The notes under the pieces are model-generated. The model searched no databases, had not been told where the DNA came from, and saw only the letters and a program-made list of their open reading frames with translations. DNA of 64,000 nt from Aureitalea marina (lineage in GTDB: Bacteria; Bacteroidota; Bacteroidia; Flavobacteriales; Flavobacteriaceae). Each line of letters opens with the position of its first letter. The first letter of the stretch is position 1. The position numbers and the translations under genes were made by a program. The stretch is from the NCBI RefSeq assembly GCF_002943755.1, contig NZ_MQUB01000001.1:776501-840500 (forward strand). Reading direction: 5' to 3'. This document shows, one piece after another, positions 17,527-26,061 of this stretch.

Positions 17527-18561
17527 CTATTTACTTCCAGCGGCCTCAACTTTGTCAGCCGTGATACGACCATCTTTATTGGCAACCTCCCAGGCTGTAT
17601 GGAAAATCAATTGCGCTCGTTTAGCCATCAGATCGTATTCGATCTTATCCGGGGTATCTGTTATTTTGTGGTAGTCTTCATGCACACCGTTGAAGTAAAA
17701 AATGATCGGAATATTGTGCTTTGCAAAATTGTAATGATCGCTTCTGTAGTAGAAGCGGTTCGGGTCATTCTCGTCATTGTACGTGTAATCCAGTTCTAGC
17801 TGGGTGTATTGGGTGTTCACTGCTTCAGACAACTCATGTAGTTCCTGGCTCAGTTTATCACTACCTATTAGATAAATATAATTGGGGCTATCTGCTTTAT
17901 CCGGATCAATCCGGCCCACCATATCAGAGTTCAAATTACAAACTGTATTGGCCAGCGGGTAAATTGGATTTTCAGTGTAATAACGCGAACCGTATAGCCC
18001 GATTTCTTCTCCCGTCACATGAAGGAATAAGATAGAACGCTTTGGTCCGTTCCCATTTTTTACGGCCATCTGGAAGGCCTGAGCGATTTCCAGTAGGCTG
18101 ATCGTACCACTTCCATCATCATCAGCACCATTATAAACGTTACCATCATTGTCCATTCCCACATGATCATAGTGTGCAGAAATAACGATCACCTCGTCTG
18201 GTTTTTCCGATCCTTTGATAAAAGCCAGTACATTTTCCGAAGGTTTAGGTTCCTTTCTCCTCTTGAAATAGCTTGCTGGTATAGGCTGATAATAAGTCCC
18301 ATCTGTCATTCCTCCCGGTATGTCCTGAGCCTGGTAGAAATCGGTGAGGAATTTGGCGGCCTTCTTTTGACCTTCGGAACCTGTCATACGTCCCTGCATC
18401 TCGTCCGATGCGAAAACATAGAGCAATTCTTTCATTTCTTCTGCAGTAATGGTATTTGCATAATCGGTGCGATCCATGGTCTTGGATGAACTCGCTGTTT
18501 GGGCCGAATTACAGGAAATGAACGTTACCGTCATCGCAGTGATAAGGAATCCTTTGTACAT
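17527..18561 (-). CDS. M28 family metallopeptidase lipoprotein
   Basis: 344 aa. The signal ends in a lipobox (TFISC, Cys about residue 17). The M28 di-zinc site is complete: HYDHVG, the bridging Asp in NGADDDGSG, catalytic Glu pair in HVTGEEIGLYGS, Asp in NLNSDMVGR, and His in RSDHYNFA. Such proteins are aminopeptidases or glutaminyl-cyclase-like enzymes anchored in the cell envelope, trimming peptides to amino acids. ATG at 18561 opens the signal sequence. It is divergent from the persulfide dioxygenase gene, with about 135 bp between them. Confidence 0.92.
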   Translation of the reverse strand: MYKGFLITAMTVTFISCNSAQTASSSKTMDRTDYANTITAEEMKELLYVFASDEMQGRMTGSEGQKKAAKFLTDFYQAQDIPGGMTDGTYYQPIPASYFKRRKEPKPSENVLAFIKGSEKPDEVIVISAHYDHVGMDNDGNVYNGADDDGSGTISLLEIAQAFQMAVKNGNGPKRSILFLHVTGEEIGLYGSRYYTENPIYPLANTVCNLNSDMVGRIDPDKADSPNYIYLIGSDKLSQELHELSEAVNTQYTQLELDYTYNDENDPNRFYYRSDHYNFAKHNIPIIFYFNGVHEDYHKITDTPDKIEYDLMAKRAQLIFHTAWEVANKDGRITADKVEAAGSK

Positions 18562-18674
18562 AGTTATTTTAATTTGGTAATAAGGGCTAAATATACATTA
18601 ACTGAGAGGGCTTAGTCCTAAAAAATTACTAAATCAGGCGTACCAACGATGTGGTTAGTAGCAAGGGCAATTCG

Positions 18675-18682
18675 TATCTTTG
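18675..18682 (+). promoter_or_regulatory. -7 promoter element that fixes the next start
   Basis: TATCTTTG matches TAnnTTTG exactly. An upstream TTG start (18680) for the next gene would lie inside this element, so the ATG at 18698 is the better start, giving a leader of roughly 10 nt. Confidence 0.6.
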
Positions 18683-18697
18683 TCAAAAATATTTTCT

Positions 18698-20089
18698 ATG
18701 GTCTTGGAACAAATCTACACGGGCTGTCTTGCTCAGGGAGCCTACTACATTCAGAGTGAAGGTGAGGCTGCCATCATTGATCCACTGAGGGAAACACGCC
18801 CCTACACAGACCGGGCTAAACGAGACGGAGCTGTTATCAAATACATCTTTGAGACTCATTTCCATGCAGATTTTGTTAGCGGACATGTCACACTTGCCCA
18901 GGAGAGTGGAGCTTCCATAGTTTATGGTCCCTTGGCCAATCCCAGTTATGATGCGATCATAGCGGAAGATGGCCAGGAATTCAAAATCGGTAAAGTAACA
19001 ATTAGAGTACTGCATACACCCGGGCATACCATGGAAAGCACAACTTACCTGCTTCTTGATGAGCAGGGAGAACCTCATTGTATTTTCAGTGGGGATACCC
19101 TTTTCCTGGGTGACGTAGGCCGCCCTGATCTAGCTCAGAAAGCTGCGAGCATGACCCAGGAGGAATTGGCGGGAACCTTGTTTGACAGTTTGCGGAATAA
19201 GATCATGCCCTTGCCTGACCATATCACAGTCTATCCTGCTCATGGAGCGGGTTCTGCTTGCGGTAAGAATATGAGCAGCGATACCCAGGATACCTTGGGA
19301 AATCAGAAGAGGACCAATTACGCCTTGAGGGTAGATATGACCAGGGAAGAATTTATTCAGGAAGTTACCGATGGACTGTTACCGCCTCCAAAATACTTCC
19401 CGGAAAATGTCCGCTTGAACAAAGAAGGATACAAATCCCTGGACCAGGTTATGGAAAGAGGTCATCGCCCTTTGGATCCGGATACCTTCGAGCAGATTGC
19501 CAATCAGGAAGGTGCTTTGGTGCTTGATGTTAGACATCAGGCCGATTTTGTGAAGTCCCATATTCCCAGATCAATCTTCATCGGTATTGATGGAGGGTTT
19601 GCTCCATGGGTTGGTGCCCTGATCGCAGATGTTAATCAACCCTTGTTGATCGTGGCTCCCGAGGGTAGGGAAGAGGAGACCATTACCCGTTTATCACGTG
19701 TTGGCTTTGATCATTCCCTGGGATACCTTGAAGGAGGGATTAACAGTTGGGAAGCTGCCGGTAAAGAAGTAGATGATCTGCTAACCATTTCGGCAGATGA
19801 ATTCAAGGATCGGCTAGAGAGCAAGGAGATACCCGTACTCGATGTCCGCAAGGAATCAGAATACGAGGCAGGTCACCTTAAGGATGCGATATTGGCACCT
19901 CTGGCCGAGCTCAACGATCACCTGGCAGAAATTCCTCAGGATGAAACCTTTTACATACATTGTGCAGGTGGATACCGATCCGTTATAGCAGCTTCCATTC
20001 TCAAAGGAAGAGGAAGGCATAATTTGGTGGATGTTGGGGGCGGCTTCAAGGCGATCAAGGCGGCCGAGATTCCCATAGTTTCAGAATAG
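18698..20089 (+). CDS. Persulfide dioxygenase-like MBL hydrolase fused to two rhodanese domains
   Basis: 463 aa. The N-terminal metallo-beta-lactamase fold has ETHFHADFVSGH, HTPGHTMEST and FSGDTLFLGDVGRPDL, as in ETHE1/Blh-type persulfide dioxygenases. Two rhodanese domains follow. The first (LVLDVRHQADFVKSHIP) shows no Cys in its active-site loop and is probably structural. The second has the active loop CAGGYRS. Such fusions oxidise glutathione- or, in this host, possibly bacillithiol-persulfides to sulfite, with rhodanese handling sulfane sulfur. Cytoplasmic. The promoter match at 18675 supports the ATG at 18698. Confidence 0.9.
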   Translation: MVLEQIYTGCLAQGAYYIQSEGEAAIIDPLRETRPYTDRAKRDGAVIKYIFETHFHADFVSGHVTLAQESGASIVYGPLANPSYDAIIAEDGQEFKIGKVTIRVLHTPGHTMESTTYLLLDEQGEPHCIFSGDTLFLGDVGRPDLAQKAASMTQEELAGTLFDSLRNKIMPLPDHITVYPAHGAGSACGKNMSSDTQDTLGNQKRTNYALRVDMTREEFIQEVTDGLLPPPKYFPENVRLNKEGYKSLDQVMERGHRPLDPDTFEQIANQEGALVLDVRHQADFVKSHIPRSIFIGIDGGFAPWVGALIADVNQPLLIVAPEGREEETITRLSRVGFDHSLGYLEGGINSWEAAGKEVDDLLTISADEFKDRLESKEIPVLDVRKESEYEAGHLKDAILAPLAELNDHLAEIPQDETFYIHCAGGYRSVIAASILKGRGRHNLVDVGGGFKAIKAAEIPIVSE

Positions 20090-20232
20090 GCCCCGATCGA
20101 TTTAATAATCTTCTAGTTGAATTTTGTTTAATGAATATGAAAATGTGTTAAACAAAAGCTAAAGTCCGGATTGTCGGTAGCAATCCCACTTCATAGGTTG
20201 TTTTAGAAATATAAAACCAAAAAAATCAATCT

Positions 20233-23200
20233 ATGAAAAATCTATTTTTACGCTCAACCTTTTTATTGATGGGGATAGTGGGCTTGGCACAAACGGCCGA
20301 TGTCCAGATCATCCACAATTCGGCCGATGCGGCCGCTTCGACCGTAGACATCTATGTTGACGGTAATTTAGCCCTGAATGATTTTGCCTTCAGGACTGCC
20401 ACTCCTTTCATTCCTTTGGACGCCGATGTTCAAATTGAGATCGCAGTAGCTCCGGGCGACAGCGATAGCGTGATGGACGCCATTGCCACCTTCCCGGTCA
20501 CTTTGACCAGTGGAGAAACCTATGTGGTAGTTGCCGATGGAATTGTCGATACACCCAACTACAATCCTGCTCCAGGTTTTAATCTGGAGATTTACGATAT
20601 GGGACAGCAAGCTGCTGGAGACCCAATGAATACGGACGTATTGGTTCACCATGGATCCACTGACGCTCCGACTGTAGACATTGTGGAGGTCGGTGCAGGC
20701 GCAGGGACCATTGTGAATGACCTTAGTTATACCGACTTTCAAGGCTACTTACCTCTGCCGACAGCAGATTATGCCCTGGAGGTAAGAGACCAGACCGGTA
20801 CTGTAACCGTAGCAGCCTATGAAGCGCCATTGGCCACCTTAGGACTAGATGGAGCAGCTGTAGTAGCTGTAGCTTCAGGATTCCTGAATCCAGCTGTCAA
20901 TTCAGACGGCCCAGCCTTTGGTGTTTTCGTGGCGACTCCTGCAGGAGGACCACTAGTCGAACTACCTACTTCGACTGCTCGTGTGCAGGTGATTCACAAT
21001 TCTGCGGATCTGGCAGCCACTCAAGTGGATGTATACCTAGGCGACACGCGTATCATTGACGATTTTGAATTTAGAACTGCTTCTCCTTATGTGGACCTAC
21101 CAGCTGGTGTAGGCATCAATATTGGAATTGCTAATGGAGGGAGTGCAAGTTCGGCCGATGTTTTCGCCAACTTCCCACTTACTTTAACACGAAATGAAAC
21201 TTATTCAGTAGTTGCGGATGGTATAATAAGTACCGGAAGCTACAACCCATCACCTTCCTTTGGTCTTGAAATCTTTGCTGGAGCTCGCGAAGCAGCCACA
21301 GATCCAAGCCGAGTAGACGTACTGATACACCATGGTTCCACCGATGCACCGACTGTTGATATTTTTGAGACCCTGATCGGGGTCGGACTGATCGCTAACG
21401 ATCTTTCTTACACTGATTTCCGTTCTTCTTATCTAGAACTACCTAATTTGAATTATGCTATCGAGGTCCGGGATGAGACGGGAACAGCAACTGTTGCAGC
21501 ATACGACTTGCCTATCGCTGACCTTGGGATCGAAGGTCTTGGAGTTACCGCAGTGGCTTCCGGGTTTCTGGATCCTTCTAATAATCTGGATGGACCTGCT
21601 TTCGGAATTTTTGTCGCTCTTCCAGCAGGAGGACCATTGGTAGAATTACCAACTTCTACTGCTCGAGTACAAGTAATACATAACTCTGCCGATGCAGCCG
21701 CAGAGCAAGTTGATGTATATATTGACGGTGCCTTGGCCTTGGATAATTTCACTTTCCGCAACGCAACTCCTTTCATCGACCTGAACGCCGGGGTAACCAC
21801 AGAAATTGCTATTGCTCCAGCTGCGAGTACTGATGTGAGCGAGGCTATCGCAACTTTTCCTGTTGTACTGGCGGTAGATGAGACCTATGTTGTTGTAGCA
21901 GATGGTATCGTATCCCCAACAGGTTATGATCCTGCTCCGGCATTTGGCCTAGAAGTTTACGATATGGGAAGAGAGGTTGCTTCCGATCCAACTCAAATAG
22001 ATCTGTTGGTTCACCATGGTTCCACGGATGCCCCAACGGTAGATATTGTCGAAGTGGGAGTGGGCGCTGGAACCATAGTAGATGATTTAGCCTATACCGA
22101 ATTCCAAGGATATCTGGAATTGGATTCCAATGACTACGCCCTCGAGGTCAGAGATGAGACTGGTACAGTTACTGTAGCTGCTTATGAAGCGCCTTTGGCC
22201 TCTTTAGGGTTAGATGGAGGTGCCGCTGTTGCTGTTGCTTCAGGTTTCCTGAATCCAGCAAATAACAGTGACGGAGCAGCATTTGGAATTTGGGTAGCCC
22301 TTCCAACAGGGGGAGAGATGATCCCGCTGCCTATTTCTACAGCTCGTTTGCAAGTGATCCACAACTCGGCCGATCTGGCTGCCAGTGAGGTGGATGTTTA
22401 CATAGGAGGTGCTTTAGCTCTGGATGGCTTTGCCTTCCGCACTGCCACTCCGTTTATCGATTTTCCATCCAGCATTCCGGTCGATATAGCCGTAGCACCT
22501 GGAAATAGTACAGATGTGGGTGATGCCATTGCTACCTTCCCCGTTACCCTGACAAGAAATGGGACCTTTGTTGTTGTAGCCGATGGTATCGTTAGTGAGA
22601 CCGGTTACGATCCTGCTCCTGCCTTTGGACTGGAAGTTTATTCGGCTGGTAGAGAAGAAGCCTCTGATCCAGCAAATACAGATGTATTGGTACATCACGG
22701 TTCCACCGATGCGCCTACTGTCGATGTTGTTGAAGTTGGAGTTGGAGCAGGAACCATTGTCGATGACCTGGCGTATACCGACTTCCAGGGATACCTGGAG
22801 TTGCCAACAGACGACTATATCATCGAAGTAAGAGATGAGACGGGAACCGCAACCGTAGCTAGCTATGGAGCCCCATTGGAGACTTTAGGTCTTAACGGTG
22901 CCGCAATCACGGTGGTTGCATCAGGCTTTCTGAACCCCGCCAACAATTCTGACGGCCCAGCCTTCGGATTATGGGTAGCGTTGGAAGCAGGTGGTGACCT
23001 GATCGAACTGCCAACGGAGACCTTGTCGACGGATGATTTCCAGGTAAATGAATTAGCTATTTATCCAAACCCTGCGACCAACCTGATCAACATCAGAGGA
23101 TTGAATGCTGCAGGAGTAACTATTCAGATGGTAGACCTACAAGGTAGAACAGTTTTGGAGGCCAATTTGGATGCCAACAGCCAGATCGATGTCAGTAATT

Positions 23201-23277
23201 TGTCTGCCGGATTGTATCAAATGGTAATTAGAAACGGTAACCAGGTACTAGGTTCACGAAAACTGATCAAGCGTTAA
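20233..23277 (+). CDS. Secreted DUF4397 tandem-repeat protein with T9SS sorting domain
   Basis: 1014 aa. After a signal peptide (FLLMGIVGLAQ) come four tandem units of about 227 residues. Each has one half starting VQVIHNSADAAA..VDVYIDG and one starting DVLVHHGSTDAPTVDI, that is eight DUF4397-type beta-sandwich domains. Unit starts fall near nucleotides 20299, 20983, 21664 and 22342. The C-terminal 70 residues (LAIYPNPATNLINIRG ... LSAGLYQMVIRNG .. KLIKR) are a type A T9SS sorting domain, so the protein is exported to or beyond the cell surface. No catalytic motif is seen; an adhesive or scaffold role is inference. Units have diverged at synonymous sites, so the expansion is not recent. Confidence 0.9.
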   Translation: MKNLFLRSTFLLMGIVGLAQTADVQIIHNSADAAASTVDIYVDGNLALNDFAFRTATPFIPLDADVQIEIAVAPGDSDSVMDAIATFPVTLTSGETYVVVADGIVDTPNYNPAPGFNLEIYDMGQQAAGDPMNTDVLVHHGSTDAPTVDIVEVGAGAGTIVNDLSYTDFQGYLPLPTADYALEVRDQTGTVTVAAYEAPLATLGLDGAAVVAVASGFLNPAVNSDGPAFGVFVATPAGGPLVELPTSTARVQVIHNSADLAATQVDVYLGDTRIIDDFEFRTASPYVDLPAGVGINIGIANGGSASSADVFANFPLTLTRNETYSVVADGIISTGSYNPSPSFGLEIFAGAREAATDPSRVDVLIHHGSTDAPTVDIFETLIGVGLIANDLSYTDFRSSYLELPNLNYAIEVRDETGTATVAAYDLPIADLGIEGLGVTAVASGFLDPSNNLDGPAFGIFVALPAGGPLVELPTSTARVQVIHNSADAAAEQVDVYIDGALALDNFTFRNATPFIDLNAGVTTEIAIAPAASTDVSEAIATFPVVLAVDETYVVVADGIVSPTGYDPAPAFGLEVYDMGREVASDPTQIDLLVHHGSTDAPTVDIVEVGVGAGTIVDDLAYTEFQGYLELDSNDYALEVRDETGTVTVAAYEAPLASLGLDGGAAVAVASGFLNPANNSDGAAFGIWVALPTGGEMIPLPISTARLQVIHNSADLAASEVDVYIGGALALDGFAFRTATPFIDFPSSIPVDIAVAPGNSTDVGDAIATFPVTLTRNGTFVVVADGIVSETGYDPAPAFGLEVYSAGREEASDPANTDVLVHHGSTDAPTVDVVEVGVGAGTIVDDLAYTDFQGYLELPTDDYIIEVRDETGTATVASYGAPLETLGLNGAAITVVASGFLNPANNSDGPAFGLWVALEAGGDLIELPTETLSTDDFQVNELAIYPNPATNLINIRGLNAAGVTIQMVDLQGRTVLEANLDANSQIDVSNLSAGLYQMVIRNGNQVLGSRKLIKR

Positions 23278-23296
23278 TAAGTACGCCCTAAGACGT

Positions 23297-23325
23297 TAAA
23301 GGCCTGCACTTCGCGGGCCTTTTTC
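23297..23325 (+). terminator. Terminator after the DUF4397 protein gene
   Basis: AAAGGCC and GGCCTTT pair around a loop containing TGCACTTCGCG, followed by a T run. 20 bp after the stop. Confidence 0.8.
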
Positions 23326-23367
23326 AATTTTTATTATTTCATTAACTTCACAATGGGTAAACCTATT

Positions 23368-23375
23368 TATCTTTG
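23368..23375 (+). promoter_or_regulatory. -7 promoter element before the small exported protein
   Basis: TATCTTTG, an exact TAnnTTTG match, lies about 19 bp before the preferred start of the following gene. It also excludes a TTG start at 23373, which would lie inside the promoter. Confidence 0.55.
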
Positions 23376-23393
23376 CTTTTTTCAATTGCTTTG

Positions 23394-23696
23394 TTGAAAT
23401 CTACGCTACATATCTTGATTGTCTCCGTGTTGACTGCCTCTATTATGGGTCCCACAGTTATAAATTACCTGGATATGGCCACAGGAAGTGCTTGGATGGA
23501 CCAGCTTCCGGACGACAAAGGCGAGAATGAGAATAAAGAGAAAGAGAAGCAGGAAAAGGAATTTATCTTGTACTCCTTCCTTCTCAAATCTGTGGCCCCT
23601 TGGCAGGTTACGTCGGATAATTACAATCAATTCGACTCCCGTCTGACCATCGGGATCAAAAAAGTGGACTTGCCACCTCCGGAGATAATATCCTAA
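23394..23696 (+). CDS. Small membrane-anchored or secreted protein, unknown
   Basis: About 100 aa. Start is probably TTG at 23394 (or 23391), giving KSTLHILIVSVLTASIMGP, a hydrophobic signal or anchor. A strongly charged stretch (KGENENKEKEKQEKEF) follows, then a short hydrophobic/aromatic patch and the tail VDLPPPEIIS. I recall similar short proteins with a charged middle and a PPPE-type tail in flavobacteria, without a known function. It has its own promoter match upstream and lies 72 bp before the SulP transporter, so it may be the leader gene of that operon. Confidence 0.55.
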   Translation: MKSTLHILIVSVLTASIMGPTVINYLDMATGSAWMDQLPDDKGENENKEKEKQEKEFILYSFLLKSVAPWQVTSDNYNQFDSRLTIGIKKVDLPPPEIIS

Positions 23697-23768
23697 CTCC
23701 GGAACACTTTTTTCATTCTTTTTCAAATTAACTGTTCTACCTCTAAGGGTAGACCTAATTTAGTGGCT

Positions 23769-25364
23769 ATGTTTAAATATTTAAGAAACGATATTCCTGC
23801 CAGTATCGTTGTTTTCTTTGTGGCGTTACCCTTATGTCTGGGAATCGCATTGGCAAGTGGAGCTCCATTGTTCTCGGGGCTTATTGCCGGAATCGTTGGT
23901 GGTATTGTGGTTGGGGCCCTTTCAGGCTCTCAAATTGGGGTCAGTGGTCCAGCCGCCGGTCTTGCCGCTATCGTATTAGTTGCCATTGGGACTTTAGGAA
24001 GCTTTGAGAATTTCCTGCTAGCCGTCGTCCTTGGTGGTGTTATCCAATTGCTTTTCGGCGTACTAAAGGCTGGTGTAATCGGCTATTATTTCCCATCATC
24101 GGTGATCAAAGGTATGTTGACGGGAATAGGGGTGATCATTATTCTAAAACAAATTCCACATTTCTTTGGTTACGATGCCGACCCCGAAGGTGATTTTGCC
24201 TTTATGCAAGTGGACGATCAGAACACCTTTTCAGAGATCTTCACATCATTGAAATACATCAGTCCTGGTTCCACTATCATTGCCGTTGTGAGTTTGGCCA
24301 TACTGATCCTTTGGGACCGGGTATTGTCCAAAAAGGCGAAAATTTTCAAGCTTGTTCAAGGTCCATTGGTGGCCGTAGTTGTCGGAATTGTTTTCTACAC
24401 CCTGACCAAAGGTGATCCAACCTATGGCATAGCTACAGACAATTTGGTGTCTGTACCTGTACCAGAGGATTTGAATTCATTCTTTGGCCAGTTCAGCTTC
24501 CCTAATTTCGGAGCAATTACCGATACGCAGATCTGGGTAACTGCTTTTACCATTGCCTTGGTGGCCAGTTTGGAAACACTACTCTGTGTAGAAGCCACGG
24601 ACAAGTTAGATCCAGATAAGCGAGTAACCCCAACAAATAGGGAATTACTGGCTCAGGGAACCGGAAATATTCTGTCTGGTCTGATAGGAGGTCTACCTAT
24701 TACTCAGGTGATCGTTAGAAGTTCTGCCAACATTCAATCTGGTGGTAAAACCAAGAAATCGGCAATCATTCACGGATTTTTCTTGTTGATTTCGGTTATG
24801 CTAATTCCAGGACTGCTCAATATGATACCACTGTCTGTATTGGCGGCAGTACTTTTCATTGTTGGATATAAATTGGCGAAACCAGCATTGTTCCGAGAGA
24901 TGTACGCCAAAGGTTGGAAACAGTTTGTCCCTTATATCGTAACTATAGTGGGAATCATTTTCACCGATCTGCTGGTTGGTATTGGTCTTGGCTTAGGAGT
25001 TGGTATTGTGATCATACTGATCAAGAGTTATCAAAATTCCCATTTCCTGCATATTGAAGATAAAAGCAATGGCGTAAGTCGTGTGAAGATGACCTTGGCA
25101 GAAGAGGTAACTTTCTTTAACAAAGGTGCTATCTTGAAGGAATTGGATGAGTTGGAGGAAGGCACTTTCTTGGAACTAGATGTTAGAAAGACGCGTTACC
25201 TAGACAATGATATACTGGAGATCCTGGACGATTTCGTCGAAAAAGCTAAAAACCGAAATATTACGATAACTTTAGTTTCCGAGCGTGGTACCAGGGAAAA
25301 TCCTGAAAGTTATGTCAAGTTCTTTAAGTTGAATCCTAAGACGGCCGAATATGGCCAACAATAA
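23769..25364 (+). CDS. SulP family anion transporter (probable bicarbonate importer)
   Basis: 531 aa from the ATG at 23769 (a GTG lies two codons upstream). The membrane domain shows the SulP signature near the N-terminus: NDIPASIVVFFVALPLCLGIALASGAPLFSGL, and GVSGPAAGLAAIV. About 12-14 hydrophobic segments follow, then a short C-terminal STAS-like domain (VTFFNKGAILKELDELEEGTFLELDVRKTRYLDNDILEIL). SulP proteins carry sulfate, bicarbonate or other anions. The downstream beta-carbonic anhydrase overlaps or abuts this gene, which argues for bicarbonate/CO2 handling (inference from context). Confidence 0.9.
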   Translation: MFKYLRNDIPASIVVFFVALPLCLGIALASGAPLFSGLIAGIVGGIVVGALSGSQIGVSGPAAGLAAIVLVAIGTLGSFENFLLAVVLGGVIQLLFGVLKAGVIGYYFPSSVIKGMLTGIGVIIILKQIPHFFGYDADPEGDFAFMQVDDQNTFSEIFTSLKYISPGSTIIAVVSLAILILWDRVLSKKAKIFKLVQGPLVAVVVGIVFYTLTKGDPTYGIATDNLVSVPVPEDLNSFFGQFSFPNFGAITDTQIWVTAFTIALVASLETLLCVEATDKLDPDKRVTPTNRELLAQGTGNILSGLIGGLPITQVIVRSSANIQSGGKTKKSAIIHGFFLLISVMLIPGLLNMIPLSVLAAVLFIVGYKLAKPALFREMYAKGWKQFVPYIVTIVGIIFTDLLVGIGLGLGVGIVIILIKSYQNSHFLHIEDKSNGVSRVKMTLAEEVTFFNKGAILKELDELEEGTFLELDVRKTRYLDNDILEILDDFVEKAKNRNITITLVSERGTRENPESYVKFFKLNPKTAEYGQQ

Positions 25365-25365
25365 T

Positions 25366-25992
25366 ATGAAAGCACAAACAAAAGAAACTCAAGCCGCATT
25401 TACCCCGGCATCCGCTCTGGAAGCGTTAAAAGCAGGTAATCAACGATTTGTAAATAACCAGCAAGTTAGTCGTGATCTCGGCTCACAAGTACAGGACACG
25501 GCTACAGGTCAATATCCCTTTGCCACGGTCCTACACTGCATTGATTCAAGGGTCTCTGCAGAGTTGATCTTCGACCAAGGAATCGGTGATCTGTTCAGTA
25601 TTCGAATCGCAGGAAATTTCGTGAATGACGATATACTTGGAAGTATGGAGTTTGCCTGTAAACTAGCCGGGACTAAAGTGCTGGTTGTCCTTGGACACAC
25701 AGCCTGTGGAGCGGTGAAAGGCGCCTGTGATCATGCCAGGCTCGGAAATTTGACCACCCTGATCCAGAAGTTGGAGCTGGCCGTAGAATCTGTACCAGAA
25801 CCTACGGACCAGACTCAGCGCAATTCCGCCAATATCGAATTTGTCAATGAGGTCGCCAAGAAGAATGTCGAGATGACCATGGATAATATTCGCCTCAAGA
25901 GTGCGGTTTTACGAGATATGGAAGAAAGCGGTGATATTGTTATCGTAGGAGGGATGTATGATATTGCAACTGGAGCGGTGGAATTCTATTGA
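25366..25992 (+). CDS. Beta-class carbonic anhydrase
   Basis: 208 aa from ATG 25366 (MKAQTKETQ); an ATG at 25351 inside the SulP gene would add five residues. Zinc site: Cys in LHCIDSRV, with the Asp-Arg dyad of the same motif, and His/Cys in VVLGHTACGAVKGAC. It interconverts CO2 and bicarbonate. No signal peptide, so cytoplasmic. The start lies at or before the SulP stop, so the two are translationally coupled; together they would take up bicarbonate and convert it for carboxylation reactions or pH balance. Confidence 0.94.
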   Translation: MKAQTKETQAAFTPASALEALKAGNQRFVNNQQVSRDLGSQVQDTATGQYPFATVLHCIDSRVSAELIFDQGIGDLFSIRIAGNFVNDDILGSMEFACKLAGTKVLVVLGHTACGAVKGACDHARLGNLTTLIQKLELAVESVPEPTDQTQRNSANIEFVNEVAKKNVEMTMDNIRLKSAVLRDMEESGDIVIVGGMYDIATGAVEFY

Positions 25993-26012
25993 TAGAACCC
26001 ATAGCCGATAAT

Positions 26013-26044
26013 AAAAAAAGAGCCCGATTAAGGGCTCTTTTTTA
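26013..26044. terminator. Bidirectional terminator between convergent genes
   Basis: AAAGAGCCC and GGGCTCTTT pair around GATTAA, with an A run on the left and a T run on the right. It can serve both the carbonic anhydrase (plus strand) and the fibre-like protein (minus strand). Confidence 0.9.
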
Positions 26045-26061
26045 TTTGGTTATGTTTTGAG

